Part shown: positions 1 through 11,211 of the stretch, piece by piece
Position numbering within the stretch: position 1 is the first letter of the stretch
Layout: each line of letters starts with the position of its first letter
Source: Atrina japonica
Taxonomy: Eukaryota; Mollusca; Bivalvia; Pterioida; Pinnidae
Direction: 5' to 3'
NCBI GenBank assembly: GCA_030159075.1
Contig: BROG01000295.1
Span: 62,001-126,000, forward strand
DNA: 64,000 nt
The notes under the pieces: model-generated
Seen by the model: only the letters and a program-made list of their open reading frames with translations
Database searches by the model: none
What the model was told of the DNA's origin: nothing
Position numbers and translations under genes: made by a program

Positions 1-1090
1 CTAGATAGACAGATCTAATTTTTTTTATCAGTATTGCTAAATTCGATCTGGAACTGCTGATCCAGAACACTTTGTATCCCTACACACGTCATCTGCGTTG
101 TTGGTAAACATGGCGGATCAAGGAGATTTTTGTGTTGATAGTTTACATTGTTAAAATTTGTTATCAGTTACACATATATATTTATTTGAAAGGAAATAAA
201 TATATAGGTATATAAATTTATAATGCGGGTTTATATTTATTTGCAGACGGTGCATGAAAAAAGGGTGAGTGATGCGATGGCTAAACTGATTTACACATGT
301 ATGTAAACAAATGGGATTTCAAGCTTTCCATGATGTGAAAGAACAATAATCAAGCAACATATCTGAGTTCCAGATAAAAGAATATCAGTCTTGGGAGGGA
401 CTTATTAATCCATCCCACCCTTGAGTGATATTTTTCTATCTGGAAGTCATAGCAGAACTAGATTCTATTAGTACTGACTCTAAAAATGAATAACCTACAT
501 GCAGCAGTAAAAACATTTTTTCATATATATGTGACACTTTGGCACACTGATCATGACATGAACGATAAGTAAATTTAATGAAATACAAATGAACTGAATT
601 TGACAGGTTTTAAGACCTATCAATTTCCAAACACTGAGCTCAAGGTTTGCGTGGTAAAACTTGAAAAATTCTAATAATTGTATGATTAAAATCAAATAGC
701 CCCATTCCTAATATGTTTGTTTTGTTTTCTGTGAAAACTCTAATTTCCCAAAATGCAATGTTAAAATGAAGGAAATTCAAGAAAAAATAATAACTTCAGA
801 AGTAAGCACATCTATCTTCCATCCAGATGCATAATGTAATGAAAACCTAAATTGATGCTCTCTTATATCCAAAGCACACACAGTTCAATGTTTTTCCTAT
901 CATAAGGGAAAATGCTGCTAATTTTCACAATTTGACTGCCCTAGCCCCAACATAAGGTGTGAAAGCCCTAATATATGTGTATCTATACATAATGAATATG
1001 ATGTAAACTAAATATATCAACTATTACATGTGCATAACATAGGTCACAGCTATATCTAACTCTCCAGTATTTTTGTTCACACATACTCAC
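1..1090. other. AT-rich non-coding DNA, presumed intron of the INTU-like gene
   Basis: No exon could be supported on either strand. Because the INTU-like gene reads leftward and its exon at 1091-1173 ends in a strong donor (CAG|GTGAGT), this stretch is presumably the start of the next intron, with later exons outside the window. A plus-strand ATGGCGGATCAAGG with good start context at 111 opens only a 14-codon frame. Confidence 0.5.
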
Positions 1091-1173
1091 CTGTTTGTTT
1101 GAAATTGACCTGAATATCTGGTCCAAACCATGTGTTGATACTTCAACATCATTGATACACAGCAGCATATCAC
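1091..1173 (-). CDS. INTU: INTU-like gene, internal exon (middle of PDZ domain)
   Basis: This 83-bp minus-strand exon encodes GDMLLCINDVEVSTHGLDQI and then FRSISNKQ. GDMLLCINDVEV is the typical PDZ 'GD.l..vN...v' strand that follows the carboxylate-binding loop region. The acceptor is TTCTTTTTTAAG|GTG (AG at 1175-1174) and the donor is AACAAACAG|GTGAGT, both near consensus. It starts in phase 1, exactly complementing the preceding exon that ends at 1866, and ends in phase 0. In human INTU the PDZ contains the similar GDVLVAVNDVDV, so the family call rests on this plus the upstream exon. INTU acts with FUZ and WDPCP (the CPLANE complex) at basal bodies during ciliogenesis and planar polarity. 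Later exons, with the longin-like domains expected of the family, are not in the window. Another PDZ protein is possible but less likely. Confidence 0.75.
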
Positions 1174-1865
1174 CTTAAAAAAGAACAACAGGTGTAAATG
1201 AATAAATATCAAATTTATCTCATGAAATCTTGATGCTTCACAAATGATCAAGCCTCAGGACCACATGGCAATCTTAAAAGTTATAGTACAGTGTAATTCA
1301 AAATTGGAATTCTGTGTTAAAGTCTACTGGATGTTGCATTGTTTACTTCAATATTAGATATCTTAAAAGTGCCCAAACATTTTAAACATGTTAAATGCAC
1401 TTTCACTTTCAAAATTCAAGTTTAAAATTGATAAACATTTTGTTGAAGATTGACATTTTAATTTAAATACAAGGCTTTTTCGTGATCCGGGACCAATCTC
1501 TTGCAATGGTTTTTTTTCATTGATCTTACATGTAAGTCAGAAAAATAGAGTTATAGTCAATCATAAAATGTTAAGTTGTAAAGGTATTAATAAATTGTCT
1601 ACTCTTGTAAATAATAAATAATAGAAAGATTGGTTTGCTGACTGTCAAGTGTGAAAGAAATGGTCAGGAATTTCTTTTTCTTTTTTGACAAAGCAAATGA
1701 AGAAGCATATAATTTATCATTCATCCTTTTCTTAATAAACCAATCATTTATACATGTGTGTATCTCTCATATAAATACTAGTAATGTCACTATGACAATA
1801 TGATAGTTTAAAACTATTCTACATTAAATATCTACAGCATTATTTCTGTAGAGAAACTAACACAC
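1174..1865 (-). other. Intron of the INTU-like gene
   Basis: Bounded by a GTGTGT donor at 1865 and an AAG acceptor at 1174. The sequence between is AT-rich with no recognisable repeat. Confidence 0.65.
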
Positions 1866-2527
1866 CTCTGTGGATTTTGCAGGACTCATCGGCTGAGCTT
1901 CCTGGAACAACATCTTGCACTATAATTTTCCGCTCCCGCATCACTTTGTCCAAACTCGTTCCATTTAAAGTCTTGTTGTTGTATTGACATAAAATTATAC
2001 CAAAAAGTTTTTCACATAACACTTTTCCAGATGAATCTCCATTTTGACAATTTTTTAAATTTGGCATGAGGTATACATGTTTGATTTTGTCTGTGTTTGC
2101 TGAGGATAATGATGAACCATTATGTGTGTGCTTTGATTGATAAGTCAAATCAGATATCACTTCATTACAGTTACAATCTTCACTTTCTGTTATGTTATGT
2201 CTATCACTAAATAAGATTTTGGGTTTAAAATGTTTGTAATTATTATTGTTATTGTGATGTACATAATCCAAATGTCTGTTTTCACCTGTATGAGGTAATT
2301 CATTACCAATATCATGACCATTTGCCCTTTGGACTATATTTGTTAAATAATTTTCACCATCATTTATGTTTTCTTTCTGACTGTATTGATTCCTGTGATT
2401 ATATGTCCAATTTTTCTGTCTAGTTTCTGGATTTTGTGAAGATTTCCCATTTTTTGTACCATTCACATCAACATAGAAAAGGTCACCTTGCTGGTGTACA
2501 TATGGCTTCCATCCTTCCTTTATTTTG
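1866..2527 (-). CDS. INTU: INTU-like gene, large internal exon (linker plus start of PDZ domain)
   Basis: An open 220-codon stretch on the minus strand, preceded by a good acceptor (TGGTTTTCATTTCAG|C, AG at 2529-2528) and ended by donor CAGAG|GTGTGT at 1865. It begins with KIKEGWKPYVHQQGDLFYVD, which parallels the short 'W..v...GeLFYlel' motif near the N-terminus of vertebrate INTU. A long polar, Asn-rich linker follows (including a run of five Asn). It ends with LCEKLFGIILCQ and then KIIVQDVVPGSSADESCKIH, matching the start of the INTU PDZ (human: ...LLEVLVGI...LVVHGLLPGGSA). The open frame runs upstream of the acceptor to a Met at 2643, but that part is hydrophobic and unlike the family, so I favour the splice site. 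The linker is poorly conserved, as expected for this family. Function: CPLANE subunit in ciliogenesis and planar cell polarity (family knowledge). Confidence 0.75.
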
Positions 2528-2931
2528 CTGAAATGAAAACCACAATTACTAGACCTCTGAATACACAAATATATATCATACATAGCCCTTTGAAAAATCT
2601 TAATTTTTAAATGTTGATGACAAAACCAGATATTTCTGAACATGTTGATGTCAACAGTTTTCCCTATGCATTCCCATACATGTATCAGGGGAGGGGGCGT
2701 TTCATACCCCAGTTCAAATTTTATGAAGATATCACATTAAAATAAGGGGTACCAGGATTTAGCTCAATTTTTAAAGAAGTCCCTGGGACTTCCACTCTGA
2801 GATTTTAAGGGTCTTAACAGAAAATATGATCCTCATTACAACAATTAGATATCAATTATTTGAAGTTTTCATGATGATGTGCACTATGCTTCAGATTACT
2901 GACTGGCTGACAATCTGAAGAGAACATATAC

Positions 2932-3012
2932 AAGGTTTTCCTTATTTGGAATCTGGATGTCCCATGCTTTGACCATTCTCTTGTCAGCCAATCATTCAGT
3001 GTATCCAATTTT
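2932..3012 (-). CDS. Possible upstream coding exon of the INTU-like gene
   Basis: A candidate 81-bp minus-strand exon. The acceptor is unusually good (pyrimidine-rich CTCCTCTTTTTGAATTGCCTAG, AG at 3014-3013). The encoded peptide KLDTLNDWLTREWSKHGTSR plus FQIRKT has ordinary globular composition, unlike the random low-complexity frames around it. It starts in phase 2, matching the exon at 5462-5622. A GTATAT donor at 2931 would leave phase 2, matching the exon at 2527; this donor is only moderately good. Alternatively the frame reads on to a TAA at 2856-2858, which would make it the last exon of a separate two-exon gene of about 105 residues. I do not recognise the peptide. Confidence 0.35.
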
Positions 3013-4560
3013 CTAGGCAATTCAAAAAGAGGAGTACATGTAAACAAAAATGATAGGTAGTTGGAATTTAATTTACGTCTCAAATAAATGAGATTATATC
3101 ATGACACAACTTGATTGTGATGCATCATTGAAAATAGCATCAATTATGCAAATGGTCAAATTTCAGACAGCTGTGATGAGAAATACATAGTTGATAAAAT
3201 TGATATGTTGTGTTGTAACTTGTTGTGTTGTACACTTGCATCTACTTACCAGCATCTACTTACCAGAAAAAAAGAAAAGAAAATAAAGAGCAATAATAAC
3301 TTAAAATTGTGGGCAGTACCTTTGTCCTATAATTGATAGAGTATACATCTCAGATGGCCTTCAGTGAATTCATAAATAACATGTGTACACAACATAGAAG
3401 TGACAGAACAGTGTCGGAAGCTGTACACTGTACAACATTGTAGAGACTAAAAGAACTCTTAAGACTATTACTTCAACCTGAAGCTCCACCAGTCAATCGT
3501 CACAAAAACGAATCAAATGTTTTGGAGAATTTTTTTTTGTTCCAATTTTTTGCAAGAACTGTTTGTGTAAGTCATGATTAAACTGTGGCTTCATTTTACA
3601 GGAAAGATGTTACCCTTATGAGAACACATTTGTAAGACAAGGAGATACTCACTTTCAAGACATTGCCTTAATTCATACCATTTTTGTTGTTTTTCAATTT
3701 GGGAACAGACAGAACAACCAGCAATCAAATATGGCGGTGAATGATCTATTTTATGTCAAACAAACATCACATGTGCTTGGCCGAATATATTGATATGCAA
3801 GACTAAAGACCCATAACAGTTATAACTAGTCTGGAGACACAACAATTTTTATTCAATTTGGAATGTTTTATACAAAAACGTGTGTTTTATTTATATCAGT
3901 TTCCTCAGATCTACCATTTATTGCAAAAAAAAAAATCTGATATAGTAAAATTGAATATGTTTGATACTGAAAAAGTGGGGGACATTCACCAACATCTTAT
4001 ATTAATAGACATATAAAACAGCCTCTCAATCCTGATCCTGTAGAACCCAGACAAAATGGCGGTAATTGTCCGTCATAAGTTTGGTATCAAACACTTTCCA
4101 ATTTCCTAAAGTATGAAGATAGTATATCTGATGTAACTGACATAATATGTATTAAAGCACTGCCTTGAAAGAGAGCATAGCTCCTTGTTTTATACAGGCA
4201 GGGGAAAACATTCATTGAGAATGTATCAAATTTCAGGACAGTAAGGCAACCAATACCTTTCCCCCCAAAAATGATGTATCAGTTAAATTATGATGTCAAA
4301 TTATGAACTTAAATTGCAAAACGTTTGCTAGTGGAGTACTTACGTACTTTGTTGTCAAACTTATTTAGAAGATGACTTTTAGTGTTCATGGAGAATGTAA
4401 ATAAGACTAAATTATAGTCATTTTGGGTAACCTCTAATTAATAAGTTCTGTTCGTGAATGGCCTTTGGCCATTCAAACTGAGCTCTCTATAAAACACACA
4501 TTTTAATATAAAATATTCGAAACTGAACATAAAACAGCATAGGTTCGGTATTTAGACCTG
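3013..4560. other. Presumed intron, mostly unique AT-rich sequence
   Basis: No coding exon could be secured. A 14-bp direct repeat (GCATCTACTTACCA) occurs at 3238 and 3253. A minus-strand open stretch at about 3645-3755 ends in a GTGAGT donor but its phases do not fit the neighbouring exons. A perfect short palindrome (GAATGGCC-TTT-GGCCATTC) lies at 4456-4474. Confidence 0.4.
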
Positions 4561-5128
4561 CCAGGGGTTGGGCAATTTACCACATACACTACAATTACAG
4601 TAGCAAGATACAAATGTTGTAGTATATATATATTTAAAATGTATTTTGTGACATAATTTAAGTATAATTATGACTTAATTCTGAATAAATACCAGAAACA
4701 AGACCGAAACACACCAGATACAATTACTGAAATAAGACTGGCCTGTTTCACTTTCAGTAATTGTAGTGCGTTTCAGTCTTGTTTCAGGGATTTATTCGTA
4801 AAATTTAATCCATAATTATACATAAATCATGTAACAAAATACATTTTATAATCTAAATAAATATTTAAACATTTTTACCTTGTCCCGGTCATTATGGTGT
4901 GTTTCTGTCTGTTTTGGTAATTGTAGTGTGTTTAGGTCTTGTTTTGAAAATGTATTCAGAATTGATCCATAATTATACACAAATCAGGTTACAACATCTT
5001 TAATATATTCTACAACATATATTACAACATATCTATCTTGCTCAAGTAATTTTAGTGTGTTTCATCCTTGTTTCAGTCTGTTTCTATAATTCAAGTCGTT
5101 TTCGGTAAATGGCCTTACCACCCACTGG
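4561..5128. mobile_element. Nested foldback (MITE-like) element
   Basis: The outer ends are imperfect inverted repeats: CCAGGGGTTGGGCAATTTACC at 4561-4581 and its near-complement at 5104-5128. Inside, a second inverted repeat of about 99 bp has arms at 4634-4732 and 4752-4850, separated by only 19 bp, so single-stranded DNA or RNA would fold into a long hairpin. A third, direct copy of the arm follows at about 4910-5000 and a shorter one near 5045-5105. The motif GTAATTGTAGTGTGTTT recurs in both orientations. No protein is encoded. No target duplication was identified. Confidence 0.75.
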
Positions 5129-5461
5129 AATCTTTACTACTTTATATATTGTCATGCAAGTACATCATTGATCGTACAGATGACAACTGATATAATTCTG
5201 TACAATAACATTGTGGGATTACAAGTTTAGCATTTATTTTTTCGTTAAATCTATGTGATTTCCAATTACAGAAGTTGCTTTTCTTGAATATTTGCCAATT
5301 TTTTTTTTTCAATATCAAAATAGAGATTTACATTCACCCGTTCTGAATTCATTTTTACACAAATGGTTTTTAAAGTTTTCGTATAATTTTTAGTACCATA
5401 CGTGTGGATATTGAAACGTGTATTTCTTCACGTTCCATGGTGTGATAACTTTGTAACTTAC

Positions 5462-5622
5462 TCCTGTTTGTAAACAGGTGCTTTCTCCGTGCCAAAACTT
5501 GTCGAAACTACACCTCTCGGTTCAGAAAGGTATTTTGATTTTACACCGCTTATCTGTCGTCCGTAAACATTTTGTTTGTAATTCCGGTCAAAATCTGGCG
5601 CATATCCGGAGAAATGGGCCAT
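5462..5622 (-). CDS. Candidate first coding exon (INTU-like gene or separate small gene)
   Basis: On the minus strand an ATG at 5622 in good context (A at -3, G at +4) opens 53 codons that run without a stop into a consensus donor, AAACAGGA|GTAAGT, at 5461. The peptide begins MAHFSGYAPDFDRNYKQNVY and ends TEKAPVYKQ. The exon is clearly richer in G+C and CpG than its surroundings. It ends in phase 2, which fits both the candidate exon at 3012 (giving ...VYKQ-E-KLDTLN) and the confident exon at 2527. I do not recognise the peptide; it lacks the acidic stretch found at the N-terminus of vertebrate INTU, so it could belong to a different gene. The frame stays open about 17 codons upstream of the Met. 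Confidence 0.45.
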
Positions 5623-6187
5623 ACTATTATCTTTTCTCTCAGCATAAGAGAAAATAACTTTTGGATAAAGTCTTTATCCTTAGAATGTCCTCCATTTTGT
5701 ATACATCCGGGCTTTGCGTTTCATTTGTGGGTTACTTGACTTCTTTTGAAAGAGTAGCACTAAGGAAAGACAACTCGCAAAACTTTACCTGCCAAGGAAG
5801 GTCAGTCCGTTGCCTTGTAGCCCTCGTTCTCGAGGAAAAGACAAAATGAATAAAAATGTTTTGTCGTGATGTTATGTTTGATTTAATTACGAGAAACGAT
5901 GATGGAAAACTAAAATGATTTTTAAGATAAAAATGTACAGTCCCGGCATGTGCAAAATATGTCCCATGCGAGTTCAATTCGGTACATTTGTCAATGACAT
6001 AAATTTGTATATAGATAGGCCTATTATTATTCACTTCCGCAATTATTTTAAAAAATATTTTACTTCTGTCTTCAATTTCTACCTATAAACCTTTGTAATT
6101 GTTATCTAAAACCTTTTTTAGATTTAGATCTACAGTCTCGGGACAAAAATGTTTCATCAAAAATGAATTTAACTATATAAGCAGAGA
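5623..6187. other. Region upstream of the minus-strand gene; no defined promoter
   Basis: This lies 5' of the candidate first exon at 5462-5622 and would hold its promoter if that exon is real. The first 200 bp are less AT-rich than average. Two open frames of 62 and 100 codons here overlap on opposite strands, have no recognisable product, and are not annotated. Confidence 0.3.
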
Positions 6188-6212
6188 CATATACAACACT
6201 GTGTTGTATATG
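6188..6212. repeat. Perfect 25-bp palindrome
   Basis: CATATACAACA and its exact complement TGTTGTATATG are separated by CTG. It abuts the left end of the MITE at 6219. Confidence 0.8.
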
Positions 6213-6218
6213 TTTCTG

Positions 6219-6570
6219 ATATAACCTTAGCAAATTTTGCAGCCAATTTTAACAAAACTTCATCCACAGAATATTGGTACTCATTTAGTAGAAATTTCAT
6301 TACTATCTATTTATTATTTCAGGGGAAGTACATCATTCTTCACGAGAGTAAAATCCTACAGGCTAGTGACGTCATTTCGATGTTTGAATGGATCTGTAAC
6401 AAATTTCATAAAACCATTGAAACCTAAGTAACCTATGACTGTAAATTAACGAAAATATCATCAAAATCAGGCCCAGATTTCCAGGGTTTAACATCATTTT
6501 TCTTCAATTTTGGATGTTTACCAAATCCAGTGGGCAAGATCAAACAGAAGCAGAATTGCTAAGGTTATAT
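6219..6570. mobile_element. 352-bp MITE with 15-bp perfect terminal inverted repeats
   Basis: ATATAACCTTAGCAA at 6219-6233 is exactly inverted at 6556-6570 (TTGCTAAGGTTATAT), and the similarity extends imperfectly inward (TTTTGCAG against CTTCTGCAG-type sequence). The interior has no credible coding capacity; a 64-codon frame at 6237-6431 is unremarkable. It is probably a non-autonomous DNA transposon. The flanks are TA-rich, so a TA target duplication cannot be separated from background. Confidence 0.75.
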
Positions 6571-6637
6571 ATACATACTTTTTGAGGAATTATTTTGTCC
6601 TATCACTGTACTCGGTACCGTTACGTGATTTGAACAC

Positions 6638-7757
6638 ATTAGTATAAGACGTATGTAATTAGTAGATGATGTAATTAATTAGTATATGATATATGTAATT
6701 AGTATATGATATATGTAATTAGTATATGATGTAATTAGTAGATGATGTATGTAATTAGTATATGATATATGTAATTAGTATATGATGTAATTGTAATTAG
6801 TATAAGATGTATGTAATTAGTATATGATTTATGCAATTAGTATATGATATATGTAATTAGTATATGATGTATGTAATTAGTATATGATATATGTAATTAG
6901 TAGATGATGTATGTAATTAGTATATGATGTATGTAATTATTATAAGATGTATGTGTAGTATATGATATATGTAATTAGTATAAGATATATGTAATTAGTA
7001 TATGATGTAATTAGTATATGATGTATGTTATTAGTGTATGTTATTATTATATTATGTAATTAGTATATGATATATGTAATTAGTATATGATGTAATTAGT
7101 AGATGATGTAATTAATTAGTATATGATATATGTAATTAGTATATGATGTAATTAGTATAAGATGTATGTAATTAGTATATGATGTATGTAATTAGTATAT
7201 GATGTGTGTTATTAGTATATGATGTGTGTTATTAGTATATGATATATGTAATTAGTATAAGATGTATGTAATTAGTATATGATATATGTAATTAGTATAT
7301 GATATATGTAATAAGTATAAGATGTATGTAATTAGTATATGATATATGTAATAAGTATAAATTGTATGTAATTAGTATATGATGTATGTATGTATATATG
7401 TAATTAGTATATGATGTATGTAATTAGTATATGATATATGTAATTAGTATAAGATGTATGTAATTAGTATATGATATATGTAATTAGTATAAGATGTATG
7501 TAATTAGTATATGATATATGTAATTAGTATATGATATATGTAATTAGTATATGATGTATGTAATTAGTATATGATATATGTAATTAGTATATGATGTATG
7601 TAATTAGTATATGATGTATGTAATTAGTATAAGATGTATGTAATTAGTATATGATGTATGTAATTAGTATATGATAGATGTATGTAATTAGTATATGATA
7701 TATGTAATAAGTATATGATATATGTATATATGTAATTAGTATATGATGCATGTAATG
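6638..7757. repeat. Minisatellite, about 20-bp unit
   Basis: Roughly 1.1 kb of head-to-tail units of the form TATGTAATTAGTATATGATA, with variants (GATGT, TATAAGATG, TAGATGATG) and occasional shortened units. Several GATAT and GATGT unit types alternate in blocks, indicating recent amplification of multi-unit segments. Confidence 0.95.
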
Positions 7758-7816
7758 TGGAGGGCATCATTAATTTGATATAACTTGTATGTTCAACTTG
7801 TAACTATAAGATATGC

Positions 7817-8186
7817 TTAAAGGGTCAGTAGCTGTGTTTATATATATATATAGTATATATCAGTTATATATATATAAATTTATTAATTTTCATTTTTTCT
7901 ACTTTTACTACTTGTACTTGATGTACAATAACAAGTAAGAGCTATGCACTGGCATAAAAAATCTTATATTGCAATATATTTTGTGAAAATAAGGTCAGGT
8001 CCAGTGTGATATTCATATACAAATAGTAAGGTTGAGTTAATCAATTGCAGTTGAAAAAAGTGCCTTCACAAAATATATAGGAATTTAAGAATTTTAGGTG
8101 TGTGTATATATCTTTTTATTATTGTATATCAATTTAAGTAATAAAGAAGGAAAGACAAAACAAAATCACAGCTAATTCCCCTTTAA
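7817..8186. mobile_element. Foldback MITE, copy 1 (same family as 44643-44948)
   Basis: The ends are TTAAAGGGTCAGTAGCTGTG at 7817 and the near-complement CACAGCTAATTCCCCTTTAA ending at 8186. The two halves are imperfect complements of each other around a centre TCAATTGCAGTTGAA near 8040-8054. Blocks such as ACTTGTACTTGATGTACAAT and ATACAAATAGTAAGG recur in inverted orientation in the second copy. TTAA is present at both outer edges, a possible TTAA target. It begins 60 bp after the 6638-7757 minisatellite. Confidence 0.75.
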
Positions 8187-8727
8187 ATCAAATAAATTTC
8201 AAAATAACAAAACAGTTTTATTAGAGAATTAACATTTTACAGAATTCGGTAGAGCTGGTCATAGTTCCAACACAGAACGTATATACTTATAAGACACAAT
8301 GCACAAGCTCTGTCATGTAGATACAAGACATTGAATACTGAAAGTTTAAAAAGCTTAAAAAGATGTTAATATTATAATTATAACTCGAGAATATGAAATT
8401 ATAAAAACTGATAAATTATGAAGATTAAAAAAAAAAAGAAAAGAAAAACAAAAAACGATATGTAAAACCTAGTAATTTCAAACGTGAATTTACATATTAA
8501 CTTCATTTTCAAATAAACATTGGTAACTGTTACGGTATAAATTGTCGCTATCAACCATACTTTTGGAAAACTTACTTTTTGAGCATTTCACTCATTCCAC
8601 TCGGAAATATATGGCAAGCCGATAAGGAATTTATTCTCTATTTTCTAATGTTAAAAAATGATATTTTCTTATAATCCCACTTTGACTTGCAAGCCATTGA
8701 GGAATTTATTGCCCATTTTTAAATGCA

Positions 8728-8796
8728 TGTATTGAAAAATTATTTTTAATATCAATAAATTGAATGTTTAATATTAAAAATAGTTTTTAATGTATT
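8728..8796. repeat. AT-rich inverted repeat (hairpin)
   Basis: Arms of about 28 bp (8728-8755 and 8768-8796), roughly three quarters complementary, around a 12-bp loop. Just upstream the pair AAGCCGATAAGGAATTTATT (8617) and AAGCCATTGAGGAATTTATT (8692) marks a diverged tandem duplication of about 75 bp. Confidence 0.55.
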
Positions 8797-8841
8797 AGAA
8801 AATAACTTTTTAATGTGAAAAGATTGACTGAATTTTCGAAT

Positions 8842-9420
<579 letters not shown>

Positions 9421-9594
9421 ACATTACGTACTTTTGTATATTAAGTACTTATTTTCAGAAGTGACCGTTTACGTACCGAAGCTGCAGTACCGTCTAGACC
9501 AGGAATGTAGAATTACATGCTTATAGTGATTTACATATTATATAAAGCCTACCATATATCGCTGATATAATTATGGTCAAATCATCAAGAAATA

Positions 9595-9642
9595 ACACAC
9601 ACACACACACACACCTACCCCCCCCCCCACACACACACACAT
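9595..9642. repeat. Compound (CA)n-(C)n-(CA)n microsatellite
   Basis: Two CA runs flank a block of eleven C residues. Confidence 0.95.
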
Positions 9643-10963
9643 ACGTCTGTTTCTCAATATCTGTCACGACGGTTTTGGTATAGCCGCACTATTTATTATT
9701 TTACTGTCTTTGAATTAGAAGACAATCTGGATCTATCCGTAATATAACTGTACACAGTCTATCTATAACTAAATTACAACCTTAATCAATATAATGCATA
9801 AGGTCATTTAAATTCCCTTGAAGTCACGGATTCATGGGTGCGCCACCATGTAAAGGTTTTGGTAATGTTTCCTCTAAATTTCATTTTTTTGATTTTTGTT
9901 GCAACTATACAAGTAGTGCAACAGTTTTACCGGATACCGGCTATGTCTACACCAGATATATCGGAAACAAAACATGTCATGACTTACCCGGGCGTTTGGA
10001 AATAGACCGTATTAAAGTAAGAAGTCATAAACTGTGCAAAACCACAAGTCGACATCCCGAAGAAAGCATAGTACAACATTCATTCGCTCAAAATGGAGAT
10101 ACCGAATTTGGCAACAAATAATTATAAGTGATATCCATCAGTAGTGCATTAATGGCTGTCATTTCTATAGCTGTCAGTTCTTGTTATCTATTAATCTGCT
10201 CGAGAGATGTGACGATATCATGCTTATCTGCCGACACGATAATTTCTTATCGCTAGAGATAATTAAAAATCAATGTCACAAGGAAACCATTATCAATGAT
10301 ACGTTTGTAATTGTCACTTTTCTTAATTGAAAAACTATGTGTACTATCAAGCAACTCGATCAAGTTTGAAAATATCAATTTCCTCGGAAATAAAAAGAAA
10401 ATTCAATTTTTAAAGGCTTACACATTCCAACTTTCTCCCAAACTACCGCAAATAATTTAGTAATTAATTAGCAAACCGCAAGTTTCGTAGCGCACTTTAA
10501 ATAATTTCTGACGAGTCACAAATTAATTTTCACGTTCGATCTTTCCAGTTATATTGAAGCAAGTACCAATGCTCTTGTCTAGTAAATGACATAATGAAAA
10601 TGAGAACTTATTTCCATTTGATCTAGATAGAAAAATTAATTAGCCACGGAACTGAAATATCAATGATAAAAGTTCTGTATATAAACAACATATTTGTACG
10701 TTATATCAGTGATATATAAAACAGGTGTTAGCTTTATATATCCCTGGCTTATATGTAAATACAGGATACATGTCATTAATTAACTTTTCGTTGACACTAA
10801 AAGAGAACTCATTCAAAGTTTGCGAATGAGTCAAGGGATGGGGATAGAGAAGCAACTGCTAAAGCGAAAAAAATCTAATATTAGTAACTGACTGCTATTA
10901 CTACAACTAGTAGCGAAGACAGGGAAGAAGAAGACAGGGTACTTATTTTCAACAAACAAAGAG
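9643..10963. other. AT-rich DNA without a supported gene
   Basis: An open 95-codon frame at 9834-10121 (plus) is the only coding-like stretch; it has slightly higher CpG content than its surroundings but no recognisable motif or clear splice sites. The rest is unique sequence. Confidence 0.5.
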
Positions 10964-11211
10964 TTACCTTCGAGATAAAATGCTCCTAATTCCATCAAAG
11001 TCATCAAGATTACTCCTCCTCCTGCACCTATAGAGCGGAGACTTCAAACCAAACATACTTCTTCGGAAAGGGTGTGTGTTTGGCGCCATTGATGCTTCAG
11101 ATGATACCTTGTCTTCAAGCACACAGCTATCGTTTGCTATACAGTTTCCTATTAACGTCTGCTGTAGACGGGTTTGCAATTCCTTCATTTGCTCAATTTT
11201 GTGTATGTCAT
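10964..11211 (-). CDS. Candidate terminal exon, possible secreted prohormone
   Basis: An open minus-strand frame that starts after an acceptor CTATTTTCTCTAAAG (AG at 11213-11212) and ends at TAA 10964-10966, giving about 82 codons. The peptide contains LIGNCIANDSCVLEDK and then THPFRRSMFGLKSPLYRCRR and RSNLDDFDGIRSILSRR at the C-terminus. The RR, RRR and final RR sites resemble prohormone-convertase cleavage sites and would release short peptides of 12 to 14 residues. An in-frame Met lies at 11188, but a stop just upstream of the acceptor means the start of the protein must come from an unseen upstream exon carrying the signal peptide. I do not recognise the family, and chance cannot be excluded. 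Composition is less AT-rich than the flanks. Confidence 0.3.

Noticed and set aside
111..155. Plus-strand ATGGCGGATCAAGG with good start context
   Set aside because: Only 14 codons before a stop, no convincing donor in phase; a possible microexon with GTGAGT at 246-263 would introduce a stop.
3645..3755. Minus-strand open stretch with a GTGAGT donor (peptide includes CSVCSQIEKQQKWYELRQCL)
   Set aside because: The acceptor is weak and the phase does not fit the neighbouring candidate exons; no family recognised.
9834..10121. 95-codon plus-strand open frame
   Set aside because: No homology recognised and no clear splice or promoter signals; length is possible by chance.
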